Below are positions 11,013 through 20,445 of a stretch of 64,000 nt of DNA, piece by piece. Origin of the DNA: Nectonema munidae. Its lineage: Eukaryota > Nematomorpha > Nectonematoida > Nectonematidae. The first letter of the stretch is position 1. Each line of letters starts with the position of its first letter. The notes beneath the pieces are model-generated. The model was not told where the DNA came from. It ran no database searches and saw nothing but the letters and a program-made list of their open reading frames with translations. The stretch spans positions 446,855-510,854 of the forward strand of contig JAUIRK010000664.1 of NCBI GenBank assembly GCA_030549495.1, in the 5' to 3' direction. The position numbers and the translations under genes were made by a program.

Positions 11013-11249
11013 CTGAATTGCTCTTTGAAGAGCACAAATAGAGGATTCTCGCTTCTTCTGAAGACTGTAGCAATTTCCGATACAGCACCACGTTTCGGCG
11101 CGATTTTGGTAGCCCATTTTGAGGAGATCTGAGCATAGAGCGGATAACTTGCATTCCTCACCCAAATGCCACAAGCATGTGCTGTAGTACTCGACGCCGA
11201 ACAAGTACGAAGGCTCGCGCTTCAGAATCTCTTCGTATATTTCCGATGC
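11013..11249 (-). CDS. CDC27: CDC27 (APC3) exon 3, TPR
   Basis: Third exon, 237 nt, 79 codons (residues 445-523), phase 0 at both ends. The acceptor is ttttattttgaag and the donor CAG|GTATGC. The peptide includes ASEIYEEILKREPSYLFGVE, YYSTCLWHLGEECKLSALC, AETWCCIGNCYSLQKKRES and ALQRAIQ. It follows human CDC27 AERIFSEVRRIENYRVEGME, IYSTTLWHLQKDVALSVLS, PEAWCAAGNCFSLQREHDIA and FFQRAIQ. The WHL and AWC-GNC-SLQ blocks are hallmarks of this subunit. This is the strongest single piece of evidence for the gene identity. Confidence 0.95.
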
Positions 11250-11290
11250 CTTCAAAATAAAAGAAAGTCAATGAATTATAAAAAATTCTT

Positions 11291-11311
11291 TCGACAGATA
11301 GCCTAGTGGGA
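11291..11311 (+). mobile_element. tRNA-derived SINE copy 2, 5' piece
   Basis: The left part of a SINE related to 5798-5855, ending with cctagtggga (11302-11311). The A-box-like gatagcctagtggga is interrupted here by the element at 11312-12101. The rest of the SINE resumes at 12102. Confidence 0.6.
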
Positions 11312-12101
11312 GGTATCCGGTAATTTCATCGTGGTAATTTCATCGCATAGTAAATTCATCGCGATGCAATACATCGTTGGTATTTTCATCGTCAAGTATT
11401 TTCATCGTATAGTGATTACATCGCGAGATTTATGGAGTAACCGCATAATACGGCGCGCGCATTGTCAATGATTTTGAAAAACGTGACCTAAATGATTACC
11501 TTAAAGCGATTTTTTTAATTGTTTCAATTTTTCCAATTTGTAATGAATTAGTTATCTCAATAATCTTTTTGAAATATGGAATAATTTATTACATATATAA
11601 ATTGGTATTTTTTCCTTAAAAATAAAGTTTTTTATTAAAAAAAAACAAATGATTATTTTTAGATATAATATACCAAATAATGACTGAAAAGTCGAAAGTT
11701 AAAATAGATAAGGAGGATTTTTATGAAACTAAAAAAACTTACATATTATTTTTTTAATTAAATTTGATACTTTTTTTTAATTTTCCTTAAATATTAAGAA
11801 ATTTAAACATATTTCAAGGCTATTTAATTCAGAAAGAGATATTGTTTTATAGCCTGATAATATGAAAACCTTATATTTAAGAATTAGTTTTTTATGATAT
11901 TAGAACATTTACAAAAGTTCGTAATAAACTTAAAAAAATTATAAAGGGATATTTACAAAAAAACATTGAGCGTCAAGCATAAAATTAGTAAGATGTAATT
12001 ACTGCACGATGAAAATACTTAACGATGAAAATACCAAAGATGTATTGAATCACGATGAATTTACTATGCGATGAAATTACCGCGATGAAATTACAGTGAA
12101 C
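11312..12101. mobile_element. 790-bp non-autonomous element with iterated TTTCATCG ends, MULE-like
   Basis: Long terminal inverted repeats of about 90 bp are built from iterations of (t)tttcatcg. The left end begins GGTATCCGGTAATTTCATCG. The right end, reverse-complemented, begins GGGTTCACTGTAATTTCATC. Inner blocks such as gcatagtaaattcatcg and ggtattttcatcg occur in both arms in the same order. The element is flanked by a 10-bp direct repeat, cctagtggga (11302-11311 and 12102-12111). Removing it with one copy of the repeat restores a continuous SINE. The middle (about 11430-12000) is AT-rich with no gene. A 9-11 bp duplication, iterated subterminal motifs and GGTTC-like ends suggest a MULE-type MITE, but the superfamily is inferred. 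Confidence 0.75.
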
Positions 12102-12175
12102 CCTAGTGGGAACGTAGGGTATTGATCCAGATGGTCAGGGTTAGACTCCCAACAGTGACTATTCTTACCATTTGT
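12102..12175 (+). mobile_element. tRNA-derived SINE copy 2, 3' piece
   Basis: The SINE continues with acgtagggtattgatccaga and a B-box-like ggttagactcc at about 12139-12149. With the 5' piece this gives A-box and B-box spacing typical of a tRNA-derived head, and it aligns along its length with copy 1. Confidence 0.6.
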
Positions 12176-13767
12176 CCAGCTATGGAAGATTGATTATAAA
12201 CTGATGCGATAACGAAAACTAAAAAAATCCTATCAAATAAAATTTAATTATTTTTTTAGTGAAGAAAAGTTTTTTTAATTTATATCTTGATTAAAAATAA
12301 ATGTATAAAAACTAATTTTATTTTTTGAATAAAGAATTTCTTAAAATTTGAATTTTCTTAGGGACAATTTTTGCCTAGTTCCAATTTGAACATGAAAAAG
12401 GACTTAGTTTTTACATTTATTTTATTTATTGTTTAAAGTTTCCTTCTTTGAGTGACAGAAGGGTCTATATCCCTATCACTACCCACTATGTATCCATCCG
12501 CGCGAGTATCATAGTCATAGCGGTTCTTTGCTGCATAAACCCTCCGAAAGAGAATACGTACTAAAATAGTCAATTCTGTGAGATCATGATCTTTTGAGAA
12601 GTATTGGAAATCTTTGCTCCTTATTTCTCATTTCCTCCACTTTTGCAAAAAGAACTTTTAAATCATCTGGATAATTCATCCTATATTCAATTTATAATGC
12701 TGTAAAGCGTAGATGACAGATAGCTGATTCTGATAATATAATATATTCCCATTGGATCTCTGAATAAACGACCCAGATGTTTTTTGCCGCCCGACCGTGT
12801 CCCCAGGATTCCCTCTGACGATCTCTCTACAAAAACCTTCTTTTCATCGTTATGGTTAGAAAGCCTCAAGACTAATTTTATAGAGAATTAGCAAGAATTA
12901 TTTACACAGATATTGTATCAAGAAAATTTAAATATATACACACATGCACTCTAAAAAAATGATTTCAAGGTTGAAAAGGGCGAGAAAAATAGGCTGTTTT
13001 CCTAAGTGCTATAAGGAAAATTTGCGATACAAAATATTTTAAATGTTTAAACTGTAAATTAAACATTCTATTTTTACATCAAGGCCAGAGATATACTCGC
13101 ACAGCCTCATTGTTATGGGCATATTTTAAGTGCCTTGCGTCAGTCTCTCTCTCTCGGTGTCTGTGCGTATCTCTCTTTCTTTGTGTATTGTTTTTATGTG
13201 GAAATATTTTTTTTAAACATTCGCTAAGTATTTTGACATTTTTATATTTAGCGTAAAATAAGTAAAGCTTTTTATCTCCCTATTACCTGGATAAAGTAAT
13301 AAAAAAATTCGGATAAATAAATGCGTTTCTGTACTTCCAAAATTAAAGGGTTCCCAATAAATAAAAAATGTATGTTAAAACATTGTTATAACTATTTACT
13401 ATTACTTATGCATGTACTAAATTTATATACTACGATTTTAAGTCCTTTGTTAGAAATGAGAATAAACTCTTAAAAATTGCTTTCAAATCTGATGGAGTTG
13501 GATTTTGCCAGTGTCAAAATAAAAAATTTTCTCATATTAAAACACAAATAAGTTTAAAATTTTTTTTATCTTTTTTTTTAACTTTGGTTCTAGGAAGCCA
13601 CATATGGTTGTGAGGGCGCTAATAGATACTTAATTCATTCTTTAGTCAGATAGCTAGTTAATATTTCTTAACCCGGTGTAAAATCCCGAAAAAGTATTCA
13701 CTAGGAGTAAAATCAGTGGCGCCTCAATTCTCAAATTCATGTATATATGTATATAGAATTAAAAGAC
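12176..13767. other. Intron 2 remainder; unassigned protein-like stretch
   Basis: Mostly AT-rich. On the minus strand about 12425-12635 is open without a usable start. It reads DHDLTELTILVRILFRRVYA, then AKNRYDYDTRADGYIVGSD and DPSVTQRRKL before a stop. A neighbouring open frame at 12687-12869 contains ERSSEGILGTRSGGKKHLGR. Both look like decayed coding sequence of an unknown source. They are not CDC27, since exons 2 and 3 join without gap. A CT-rich simple repeat lies at about 13141-13190. Confidence 0.35.
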
Positions 13768-13940
13768 CTGTTTGTATTGCAGAGTTTCAAAGTACGCCTT
13801 TGCTATGAAATTCATGACAAGGAGGGATTCGGAGAAGGGAGATGGAATCGATTTGAAGATTTCCAGAGCCAACAACGCTTTATTGAAGGCCAGAAAGGAG
13901 TAGCCCTTGGCTATCTTGTGGACGCAAGAAGTTAAGTCGC
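13768..13940 (-). CDS. CDC27: CDC27 (APC3) exon 2, start of C-terminal TPR block
   Basis: Second exon, 173 nt. Two bases complete a Ser codon split from exon 1 (phase 1), followed by 57 codons (residues about 387-444). The acceptor is actttttaag and the donor CAG|GTCTTT. The peptide reads DLTSCVHKIAKGYSFLAFNK, then SESLLVMNFIAKAYFETLQY. It aligns to human LMSLLREMGKGYLALCSYNC and TGWVLCQIGRAYFELSEYMQ, the entry into the C-terminal TPR superhelix. The plus-strand open frame over the same bases is a shadow. Confidence 0.9.
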
Positions 13941-14800
13941 CTTAAAAAGTTTGCGGCAAAAAGTGAATACGCAAGTTCGCTTTCTGGTCCAAATAGTTAC
14001 AAACACTTGGCTACCAATCTTTATTATTTGTATTCATATTAAAAAGTTCGCATGGCTAAAACCTTTAGTGATTTTTAATGACTGGAGCCAGAGATTTTAA
14101 AGAGACCGAAGTCAGTTTCAGATTAGATAGTATCTTATGAAATTAAGAAGTCGAGTTTTTTTTAATATCAAAATATAATTTTGTCTAAGTATTTTAAAAA
14201 TGGAAAAAAGTCTTATACATTTTTATATCAACTTACATAATCAAGTTCGCTTTTTCTGGGATGAAATAAGTTAATAGCGTTTTCCATCCTCCTTAGAATG
14301 AAATTGGAATGAGAGAGGAGATTAGGAGTAGAGGATGGAAATTTCTCTTCACTCCGACTCCTGGTTTTCACAAAATTCTGATTCCCACTTTACAACTCTG
14401 CTAAAATGACCATTTCTCGATTCATACACCTGAGATAGCAAAATTTGTCTCAAAATTAGCTAAAAATTATGGGTGCGGAACTTTCCAGAGAAACATTTTA
14501 GAGTCGCTGTTTTAGGAGGGAGAATCAAATAAGGAATTTTATTTAGTTCTCACCCTCATGTCGCGGAAAAAAAGGCAAGCAATATCATATCAAGTGTTAG
14601 AATTTCGCAAAATTATTGATCTATTAATTGTACTGTACAGAAGTTGTAAAATATCTATGTGCTCTTAGATTTTTTCGACACACCATGTGTCTATGACGGT
14701 GGCAGATTTGGATAGGATGCAAACGCCCATAGGTTATTTTTGGGTATTTCAATGTATACTCAATTGTGCGTACAAGGTGTTAGTTATAACTTTGAAATTG
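13941..14800. other. Intron 1 sequence, no gene seen
   Basis: AT-rich intron between exon 2 and the hammerhead element. Nothing recognisable was found on either strand. Confidence 0.4.
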
Positions 14801-14973
14801 TAAGTTCTCTTGCATTCTATCAGCATCGCGAGTATACTCACGCACAGCGACTATACGCCAGTTCAAACCTCATGTTTTGTACACACAAAGTGGAACTGAT
14901 GAGGCTTTAATGGCCGAAACCTGTCTTTCACATAGTTTCGGGTAGTGATGATGATAGAATACAAGAGAACTTA
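14801..14973. mobile_element. 173-bp inverted-repeat element carrying a hammerhead ribozyme
   Basis: The ends are a 27-bp inverted repeat: left arm 14801-14827 (starts taagttctcttgcattctat) and right arm 14947-14973, matching at 25 of 27 positions. The interior is moderately G+C-rich compared with the intron and contains a complete hammerhead motif at 14890-14931 on the plus strand. There is no coding capacity. Hammerheads with very short stem III are known from Penelope-like retroelements and from small non-autonomous animal retroelements, so this is likely a member of or fragment from such a family. The inverted-repeat boundaries are unusual and no target duplication was identified. Confidence 0.65.
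14890..14931 (+). ncRNA. Type I hammerhead self-cleaving ribozyme
   Basis: All conserved core elements are present in order. Stem I 5' strand is GTGGAA (14890-14895), then CTGATGA (14896-14902). Stem II is GGC/GCC (14903-14905 with 14913-14915) around a TTTAATG loop. Then comes GAAA (14916-14919). A minimal stem III has A14919:T14924 and C14920:G14923 with a two-base loop. The cleavage site is GTC (C at 14925), followed by stem I 3' strand TTTCAC (14926-14931), which pairs with GTGGAA including one G-U. Two-pair stem III forms are known to act mainly as dimers in related mobile hammerheads. The fold is read by eye. Activity is inferred from the intact core. Confidence 0.8.
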
Positions 14974-15633
14974 GCCTTTTTTTCTTTTGTTGTCGCCCTC
15001 TAGTGCAATCTTTAGTTCTTAATTGTATGTTTTAGTATTTACATGTATTTTTTCTTATGTATTTCTTTGTAATTTTAGTTCTTAATTGTATGTTTTCATG
15101 TCTTCTTTGCTTTTTTCTCTTGAATATTTGCAGAACAAGAGCTCACAAACTTTAGCATTTTTGATAAAAATGACAAGAACAAAATTCTCTGATAGAAAAT
15201 TTTGATATTATAATGAAATAATGAATCCTACACGATCAACATTGTTCTTATGCATTTGTACATTATCAAAAACACCAGTACAAATTACTATTTACTAATG
15301 TAGTATCGCTTACTACGTTCAAAAATATTGCGAGAATGTAGTAAATATTAATAATAATAATAAAATAAGGAATTTTGAAGCCTTATTTAAAACTTCTTGG
15401 TTATGATTGTACCCGACCTGAAAACTATTAATAAGAAAAATCTATGAATTTCATTAACTATCCTTAATTCTAGCAACAAAGGCATTCTACGCAGAAATGC
15501 TAGTTGTAGCAGGATCATAGCAGGAGTAAAAATAAAAAATACTAAACTGATAGATTTCCTACACTTCATACAGAAGAAACAATGTAAAATCAGTGCATGC
15601 ATTTTAAGAAGATAAAGAATAAAAAAGGAATAC
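14974..15633. other. Intron 1 sequence next to exon 1
   Basis: AT-rich. A short direct repeat (tttagttcttaattgtatg at about 15011 and 15075) is the only structure noted. The first bases of intron 1 are at 15633-15632 (GT). Confidence 0.4.
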
Positions 15634-16792
15634 TGTCAACATTTTTGAAGATATTTGGTGAATCAGTCAGCTTATTTCTTCGAATGGAGAGAGATTCCAC
15701 ACTGTTCGATTTACTTTTCAAATTCTTTCGCGCCAAATTTGTGCAAGTGTCTTTGTTTTCTTTAAGGGGTTGATTGTAAGAGTTATTAATGAGTCGAGAA
15801 CTTCTGCGCAACTTACTTGGGTGCGTTTGGAGAGACGATTTATTTGCACATTTCTTCACTACAGCTTGTTGCCTTTTGATCATGGAGATTGCAAGATCCG
15901 TATTTGGAGGAGTTTTTTCATCGATATTTGAGGTTTGTCTGGCTTTGTTGTCAAAAGCAGTCTGAGACTTTAAATCGCTTTTAGAGGATAGATTTACTTT
16001 CGGTTTATTCGATACTAAAACTTTTGATTCATGAAAAAAAGGAAGAAAAACTTTATCTAATGAGCCCTTTACCACATTATTGTTTTTGATAGATAAGGGA
16101 TTTGTATAAATTATATTCTCCTTGCTATTTGAGATAGAATTTGTTAAAGTTGTGTTGACGTTTGTTGATTGTGAGAGGGATGCAGACAAAGAGGATAAGT
16201 TAAAAGGAGAAGAGATGGAGGAAACAGAAGTGGGACTAAGCTTGAAACCAATTGTAGAATTGAACTTGAACCCAAAGTGGCAAAGATGCTTGTATGAAGA
16301 CCAATTTGAGGTATTAAGTCTAAGACTTCGGAGAAATGCAATTCTTGAATAGTTATTTTGACCGAGTTTAAGATACATCTTACCAACTAAGTTCAGAATG
16401 AAGGTCGAATACGTTTGAAAACTTTGTTCAACTTTACTCAAGAGGGGAGTCAATGCATCAAAGTTGGTTGTTTCTTTTAAAAATCTATATGACTTTTGAA
16501 ATATGATCAAAAAAGCGTCGTTAAATTTGTTCAAATCGAAACAACAACGTATTGCTAAAAATTTGCATTTTATCAACATTAAAGAATTTTCACTATAATT
16601 TTGAACAAATTGGGATAGAATAGAGTAAGCTAGTTGTTTCTGATTCGATTGGAAGTAGCATTCGGATAAAAGATATGCTGAAGAACTTTTATTGAACTCT
16701 ATATGAAAGCATTCAGCTAAATATAAGGCAGTTTCCAAATCATGGACAGAAAGATAATTATTAATACTTGTTATATAATAATTTTCTTCCAT
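15634..16792 (-). CDS. CDC27: CDC27 (APC3) exon 1: N-terminal TPRs and linker
   Basis: First coding exon of the anaphase-promoting complex TPR subunit CDC27/APC3, a nuclear and cytoplasmic ubiquitin-ligase scaffold that binds co-activators through C-terminal TPRs and dimerises through its N-terminal TPRs. The exon starts at ATG 16792 (MEENYYITSINNYLSVHDLE) and gives 386 codons plus one base, ending at GACA|GTATTC. That donor phase fits exon 2. Residues about 1-180 have TPR-like helices (LYLAECFHIEF, YLLSECYFQSNQKQLAYSIL, LAIRCCFDLNKFNDA, LVGKMYLKLGQNNYSRIAFL) matching the human order AVFLAERLYAE and LLATCYYRSGKAYKAYRLL. Residues about 190-386 are a low-complexity Ser/Asn/Lys linker with RRSSRL at about 329-334, a motif also present in the human linker. 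The open frame runs 44 bases past the donor to a stop and would give a truncated protein if unspliced. The exon is more AT-rich than exons 3-6. The gene is cut off at its 3' end by the window. Confidence 0.88.
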
Positions 16793-17125
16793 ATCTTATT
16801 TTGTGAAGTTAATACTTTAATTAATTTTGCAACTAAAAAATAATTATAATCTAATTAGAAAGAAAATATATATAAGTCCAAAAATAATATATACATTTTA
16901 TATATTGTAAAATTATAGTATTACGAAAATTAGAAAAAATATTTTTGAACCATTTTTAATACTAGAAAAAAGTAACATTTATAAAATTTAAATGCGCAAA
17001 AAAATTGTTTGTAATGCGCCACCATACATAAGCCGCCAGCACCTTATATTAATGAAATACAGCATTGCTAAAAGAATTAATTTATTTTTTTGATAAAGAT
17101 AAAATAAAAGTTTATAATAAAATAA
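16793..17125. other. CDC27 5' flank / intergenic
   Basis: Very AT-rich, with no clear TATA or initiator that I would call. The CDC27 promoter and 5' UTR should be here (transcription leftward) unless a non-coding first exon lies further right. Confidence 0.4.
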
Positions 17126-18560
17126 AAGGTGTACCTTTCAACTTGAATCTATATCAAAGCATTTTTATGGGAGGAGTTTAAACTTGGCCTTATTTTTAGA
17201 TTTCCACAAAGCTTTTGATAGTGTTGATCATACTTGTCTTATTCACAAGTTGTTTAGAATCGGCTTTAGAGGACAAATTTTGACATGGGTATGTAGTTTC
17301 CTCAGTAATCGAGTTTCTTATGTTTCTTTTCGTGGTGAAAATTCCAATCATTTCTATATTCATAAGGGAGTACCCCAAGGATCAATCATCGGCCCACTTT
17401 TATTTTTGATTTTCATAAATACATTTTTTCTTGCATTAACAATTCTGCGCCACTTACATTATATGCTGATGATATAGCTCTTTCTCTCAACTTTAGCGAT
17501 CTTTCAGACGTTGTATCAACGACAAATACTTGTTTGCAAAATATCTCTAATTGGAGCGAGAAGAATTTACTTTATTTAATACCAGTAAATGTTCTTACAT
17601 GAATTTTTCTAAGCAAAAAACTAAATTTGAATTAAACATAATGCTGAATGGACCAGTTTAATTATCTTGGTTTAATCCTTGTAGAAAACCTATCCTGGTC
17701 TTCACATATAGCTACTGTTCATACAAAGGTTGCTAGGCTTTTCGGAATTTTTAGGAAAATGGAAACATTTCTTGACTTCAATTGTAAAAAACTGTTGTAT
17801 AATGCTTTTATTCTTCCTCATTTTTTATATTGTAACATTATATGGGGCTCTTCAAATGACACATTTTTAAATAAATTGAGATCTCTTCAGAATAAAATGT
17901 TTTCTTTCAAAATAACTCACTATATCTGGATCAGTGGTTTGTTGGGGATAATATATATGATATTAATATACTAGCGCACCTAAAGTTTTACTTTAAATCT
18001 TGCTTCAAAAATGGGCCATTTAATTTTTTTTTCTCAATTCCTCAATTCATGACCACTTCACTCGCTCCATTTGTTTTCTACATATACCTCGAATAAAAAA
18101 TAAATCATTATTTCGCTCTATCATATTTAGAACATTATTCATTTCAAACTCATATCATTACAAATTAAACATATACAGTTTTCATAAATTCAAAGAGTCG
18201 TTAAAATGTATTATCCACAATTGAACTTTTCTGTTTTTACTTCAACTTTTATATTCGTTATAATTTTTTTTTCTCTTAATGTTGTCTGAAATATATTTAT
18301 ATGCATATAATATATAATATGATATATATATATATATTTTTCATATTTATAACTAACTTGTTTTACCTCTTTTTTTGTTATCTCTTCCGATTTACTTGTC
18401 TCCGGCTTTAGTGATGGATGAGTCGAATTCTCGATGAAGTCTAAAGACCTCCTTTTTCGCCTCTATTGTAAAGCCTGCAAATTTATTATATTCATTCATT
18501 GATATTATAGTTTTATGCCTATATTCCAATTTTATATTATCAATAAAATTTCTTCTTCTT
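17126..18560 (+). mobile_element. 5'-truncated Jockey/CR1-like LINE (RT fragment)
   Basis: A non-LTR retrotransposon fragment beginning inside the reverse transcriptase. It reads FQLESISKHFYGRSLNLALF and LDFHKAFDSVDH, then GVPQGSIIGPLLFLIFIN. The catalytic YADD lies at about 17460, in a different frame from the preceding block. The thumb region FNYLGLILVENLSWSSHI is at 17648-17974, again after stops. C-terminal residues (KNKSLFRSIIFRT, KFKESLKCIIHN) are traceable to about 18210. The remainder to about 18560 is 3' UTR ending in a ttcttcttctttc-type tail. Several frame changes and stops make it dead. Endonuclease and ORF1 are missing, as expected of 5' truncation during target-primed reverse transcription. 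Confidence 0.85.
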
Positions 18561-18563
18561 TCA

Positions 18564-18600
18564 ACTTAAGAGTCGAAGGTCAGGGGTTCTATCCAAAAGC
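18564..18600 (+). mobile_element. Possible SINE B-box fragment
   Basis: A short stretch ggtcaggggttctatcc resembles the B-box part of the SINE at 12102-12175 (ggtcagggttagactcc). It is too short to be sure. Confidence 0.25.
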
Positions 18601-18796
18601 TCCCGACACTTTAAAACAAAATCACAATCTCAAACATAATGCGAGCATATAACCTTACGGCTTAAAGTAATTTGGCATCTAAAACCAACTAATAACATTT
18701 TTTATAATTTAAATTCAAATAAATAATGGTTTTCAAATGAAGCTAAGTGAATTCATCGTTAATTATTATATAGATACACTAACTTAATTAAACCAT

Positions 18797-19066
18797 TTTT
18801 ATTGTGTGGGAATGTCTTCTATGGGGAGGTCTGCAGGAATGCCAGAGAGAACAAAACGAGGGAGGATGGGTGGAAATTCTTTAGCGGTGATGCCTTTTTT
18901 CGATAGTGAGTTGATGGCCAAGTTTTTCTGATGATTATTCTCAAATTGAAAAAGGAGGGATCCAGAGGAGGAGCTTTGGGTATTTTTTATTACTATTGGT
19001 TGAGTGCTTGTGTCCATATTCTTTATAATATCTTTTTTGAAAGAAGCTTTTGAGATCATTTTTTGA
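18797..19066 (-). mobile_element. Inverted 5' segment of the I-group LINE (ORF1 N-terminal part)
   Basis: On the minus strand an open frame reads SQKMISKASFKKDIIKNMDT, then FENNHQKNLAINSLSKKGI and PRFVLSGIPADLPIEDIPT. This is the RRM-like part expected upstream of the zinc-knuckle ORF1 segment that starts on the plus strand at 19067. Both segments contain gacattcccaca (18805-18816 on the minus strand; 19067-19078 on the plus strand). The arrangement, with the 5' portion inverted against the rest, is what twin priming produces during LINE insertion. Confidence 0.7.
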
Positions 19067-19545
19067 GACATTCCCACATAATTCACTCAAGAAAACTGCT
19101 TCCTTAAAGACCTAGGAACAATCACGTCAGTAAGGCATCTCGGAAAAAAGGGCCTTTACTCATACACCATAACCTTCGAAACATCCACCAACACTCTTTT
19201 CAAACACTTCTGTGAAAATCCTAAAATTATTATCCACCACACCATCCTCTACCCTAAAATTTTCAAACCACGGCTCTCTCAATGCGCAAACTGCCTGAAA
19301 TTCAATCACTCTACTTCAAAATGCAAAGCAGAATCCCCACATTGTAATCACTGCGGAGACAGAGGGCACTCGATTGAGTCATGCATTTTTGCTAAAGATC
19401 CCTCTAAAATCTCTTGCTCCAACTATCACCAAAAACACTCTTCCACTTCCGACACATGCCCTCACCGCATACAACATACAAAAAACATGCATGACTTACA
19501 CTCTAACATAATCAAAAATTTCATATGCTGCACCTCCTACACATA
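19067..19545 (+). pseudogene. LINE ORF1, RNA-binding and zinc-knuckle part
   Basis: An open plus-strand frame from about 19084 to the TAA at 19543-19545 reads ENCFLKDLGTITSVRHLGKK (RRM-like), CANCLKFNHSTSKC and CNHCGDRGHSIESC (two zinc knuckles), then a third, imperfect Cys/His set, CSNYHQKHSSTSDTC. This is a Gag-like ORF1 nucleic-acid-binding protein of an I/Jockey-group LINE. Its N-terminal half lies inverted at 18797-19066, so no full-length ORF1 exists here. The frame overlaps the start of ORF2 by a few bases. Confidence 0.75.
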
Positions 19546-20445
19546 AACACTAATCACTCATCCACCAGCTGGGCAAACCTCACGCACATACTACACAGCT
19601 TCATTCACGATATAATTTCAATCAACGAGCCATACGCACTCAATCTCTCTCTACCCTCCATTCCCAGCACATATTCCTCTCTCTACATATCACCACCCAC
19701 CTACTACTCCGTTTGCATTTTACTAAAATCATCACTCATTTTCACATTCCTCAAGCAATTTTCCTCACAACAATACGCTTTTGCGATAATTTTTTCATCC
19801 AACACTCCCCTCCTTTTTTGCTCTTACTATTCCCCACCCTCCAATACAAAAGCTTTAACTGATGCCTTCACTCTCGATCTCAACCGCGCCAAAGCGCACA
19901 TATCAACGATTTCCAAATCTTTTTACCTCATTATTAGCACCGACTGCAACGCGCGATCCTTCCTTTGGGACCAAAAAGAAAACTTACGCGGCATTGACGC
20001 GACATCCTTCATCGCCCAAAACAATCAACACATTTGCGACAACACAACAGAGCCAACCTTCCTGAGAATTATAAACAACTTTGTCACCACATCACATATT
20101 GACATAACTCTCTATTCAGTAAACACGTACGATCTCATCTCAAACTGGGCCATCTCCGATCAACCCTCCGCATCTGATCATCACTACATCACTTTTCAAC
20201 TCAACATCAACGCGAAAGCACACACACGCACCCCCACGAAATCTCCAAAATACACACACTGGAACACCTTCCTCCGTACTCTATCCACCAATTTACCGCA
20301 CTGCACACCCGCACTTCACTCAACTGCCACCACAGAAGAAGCCGCTCGTAACATAAACAAAGTTCTAACTACTTCGATAAACTCGTCCACTCCTTCAAAG
20401 CCCTATCCCCAAAGAAAAATGCTTATTTTTGGACACCAGCCCTGA
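19525..20445 (+). pseudogene. LINE ORF2, apurinic-like endonuclease domain
   Basis: ORF2 N-terminus with APE-type endonuclease motifs in order: LLHINTNHSSTSW at the start, DIISINEPYAL (family E-P-Y), LIISTDCNARSFLW, SHIDITL and SDHHYITF (catalytic D-H). This endonuclease nicks the target DNA in target-primed reverse transcription. The frame ends at a stop after GHQP, but the family sequence continues in another frame as NAYFWTPALSQQKKTLRRAL from about 20419, so a frameshift near an A-run at about 20412-20417 separates it from the RT part. Confidence 0.85.

Noticed and set aside
12194-12215. Second hammerhead-like motif (ctgatgcgataacgaaaa)
   Set aside because: The invariant CTGATGA is ctgatgc here, and there is no stem II or cleavage site.
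13747-13935. Plus-strand open frame of 62 codons
   Set aside because: Shadow of CDC27 exon 2 on the opposite strand.
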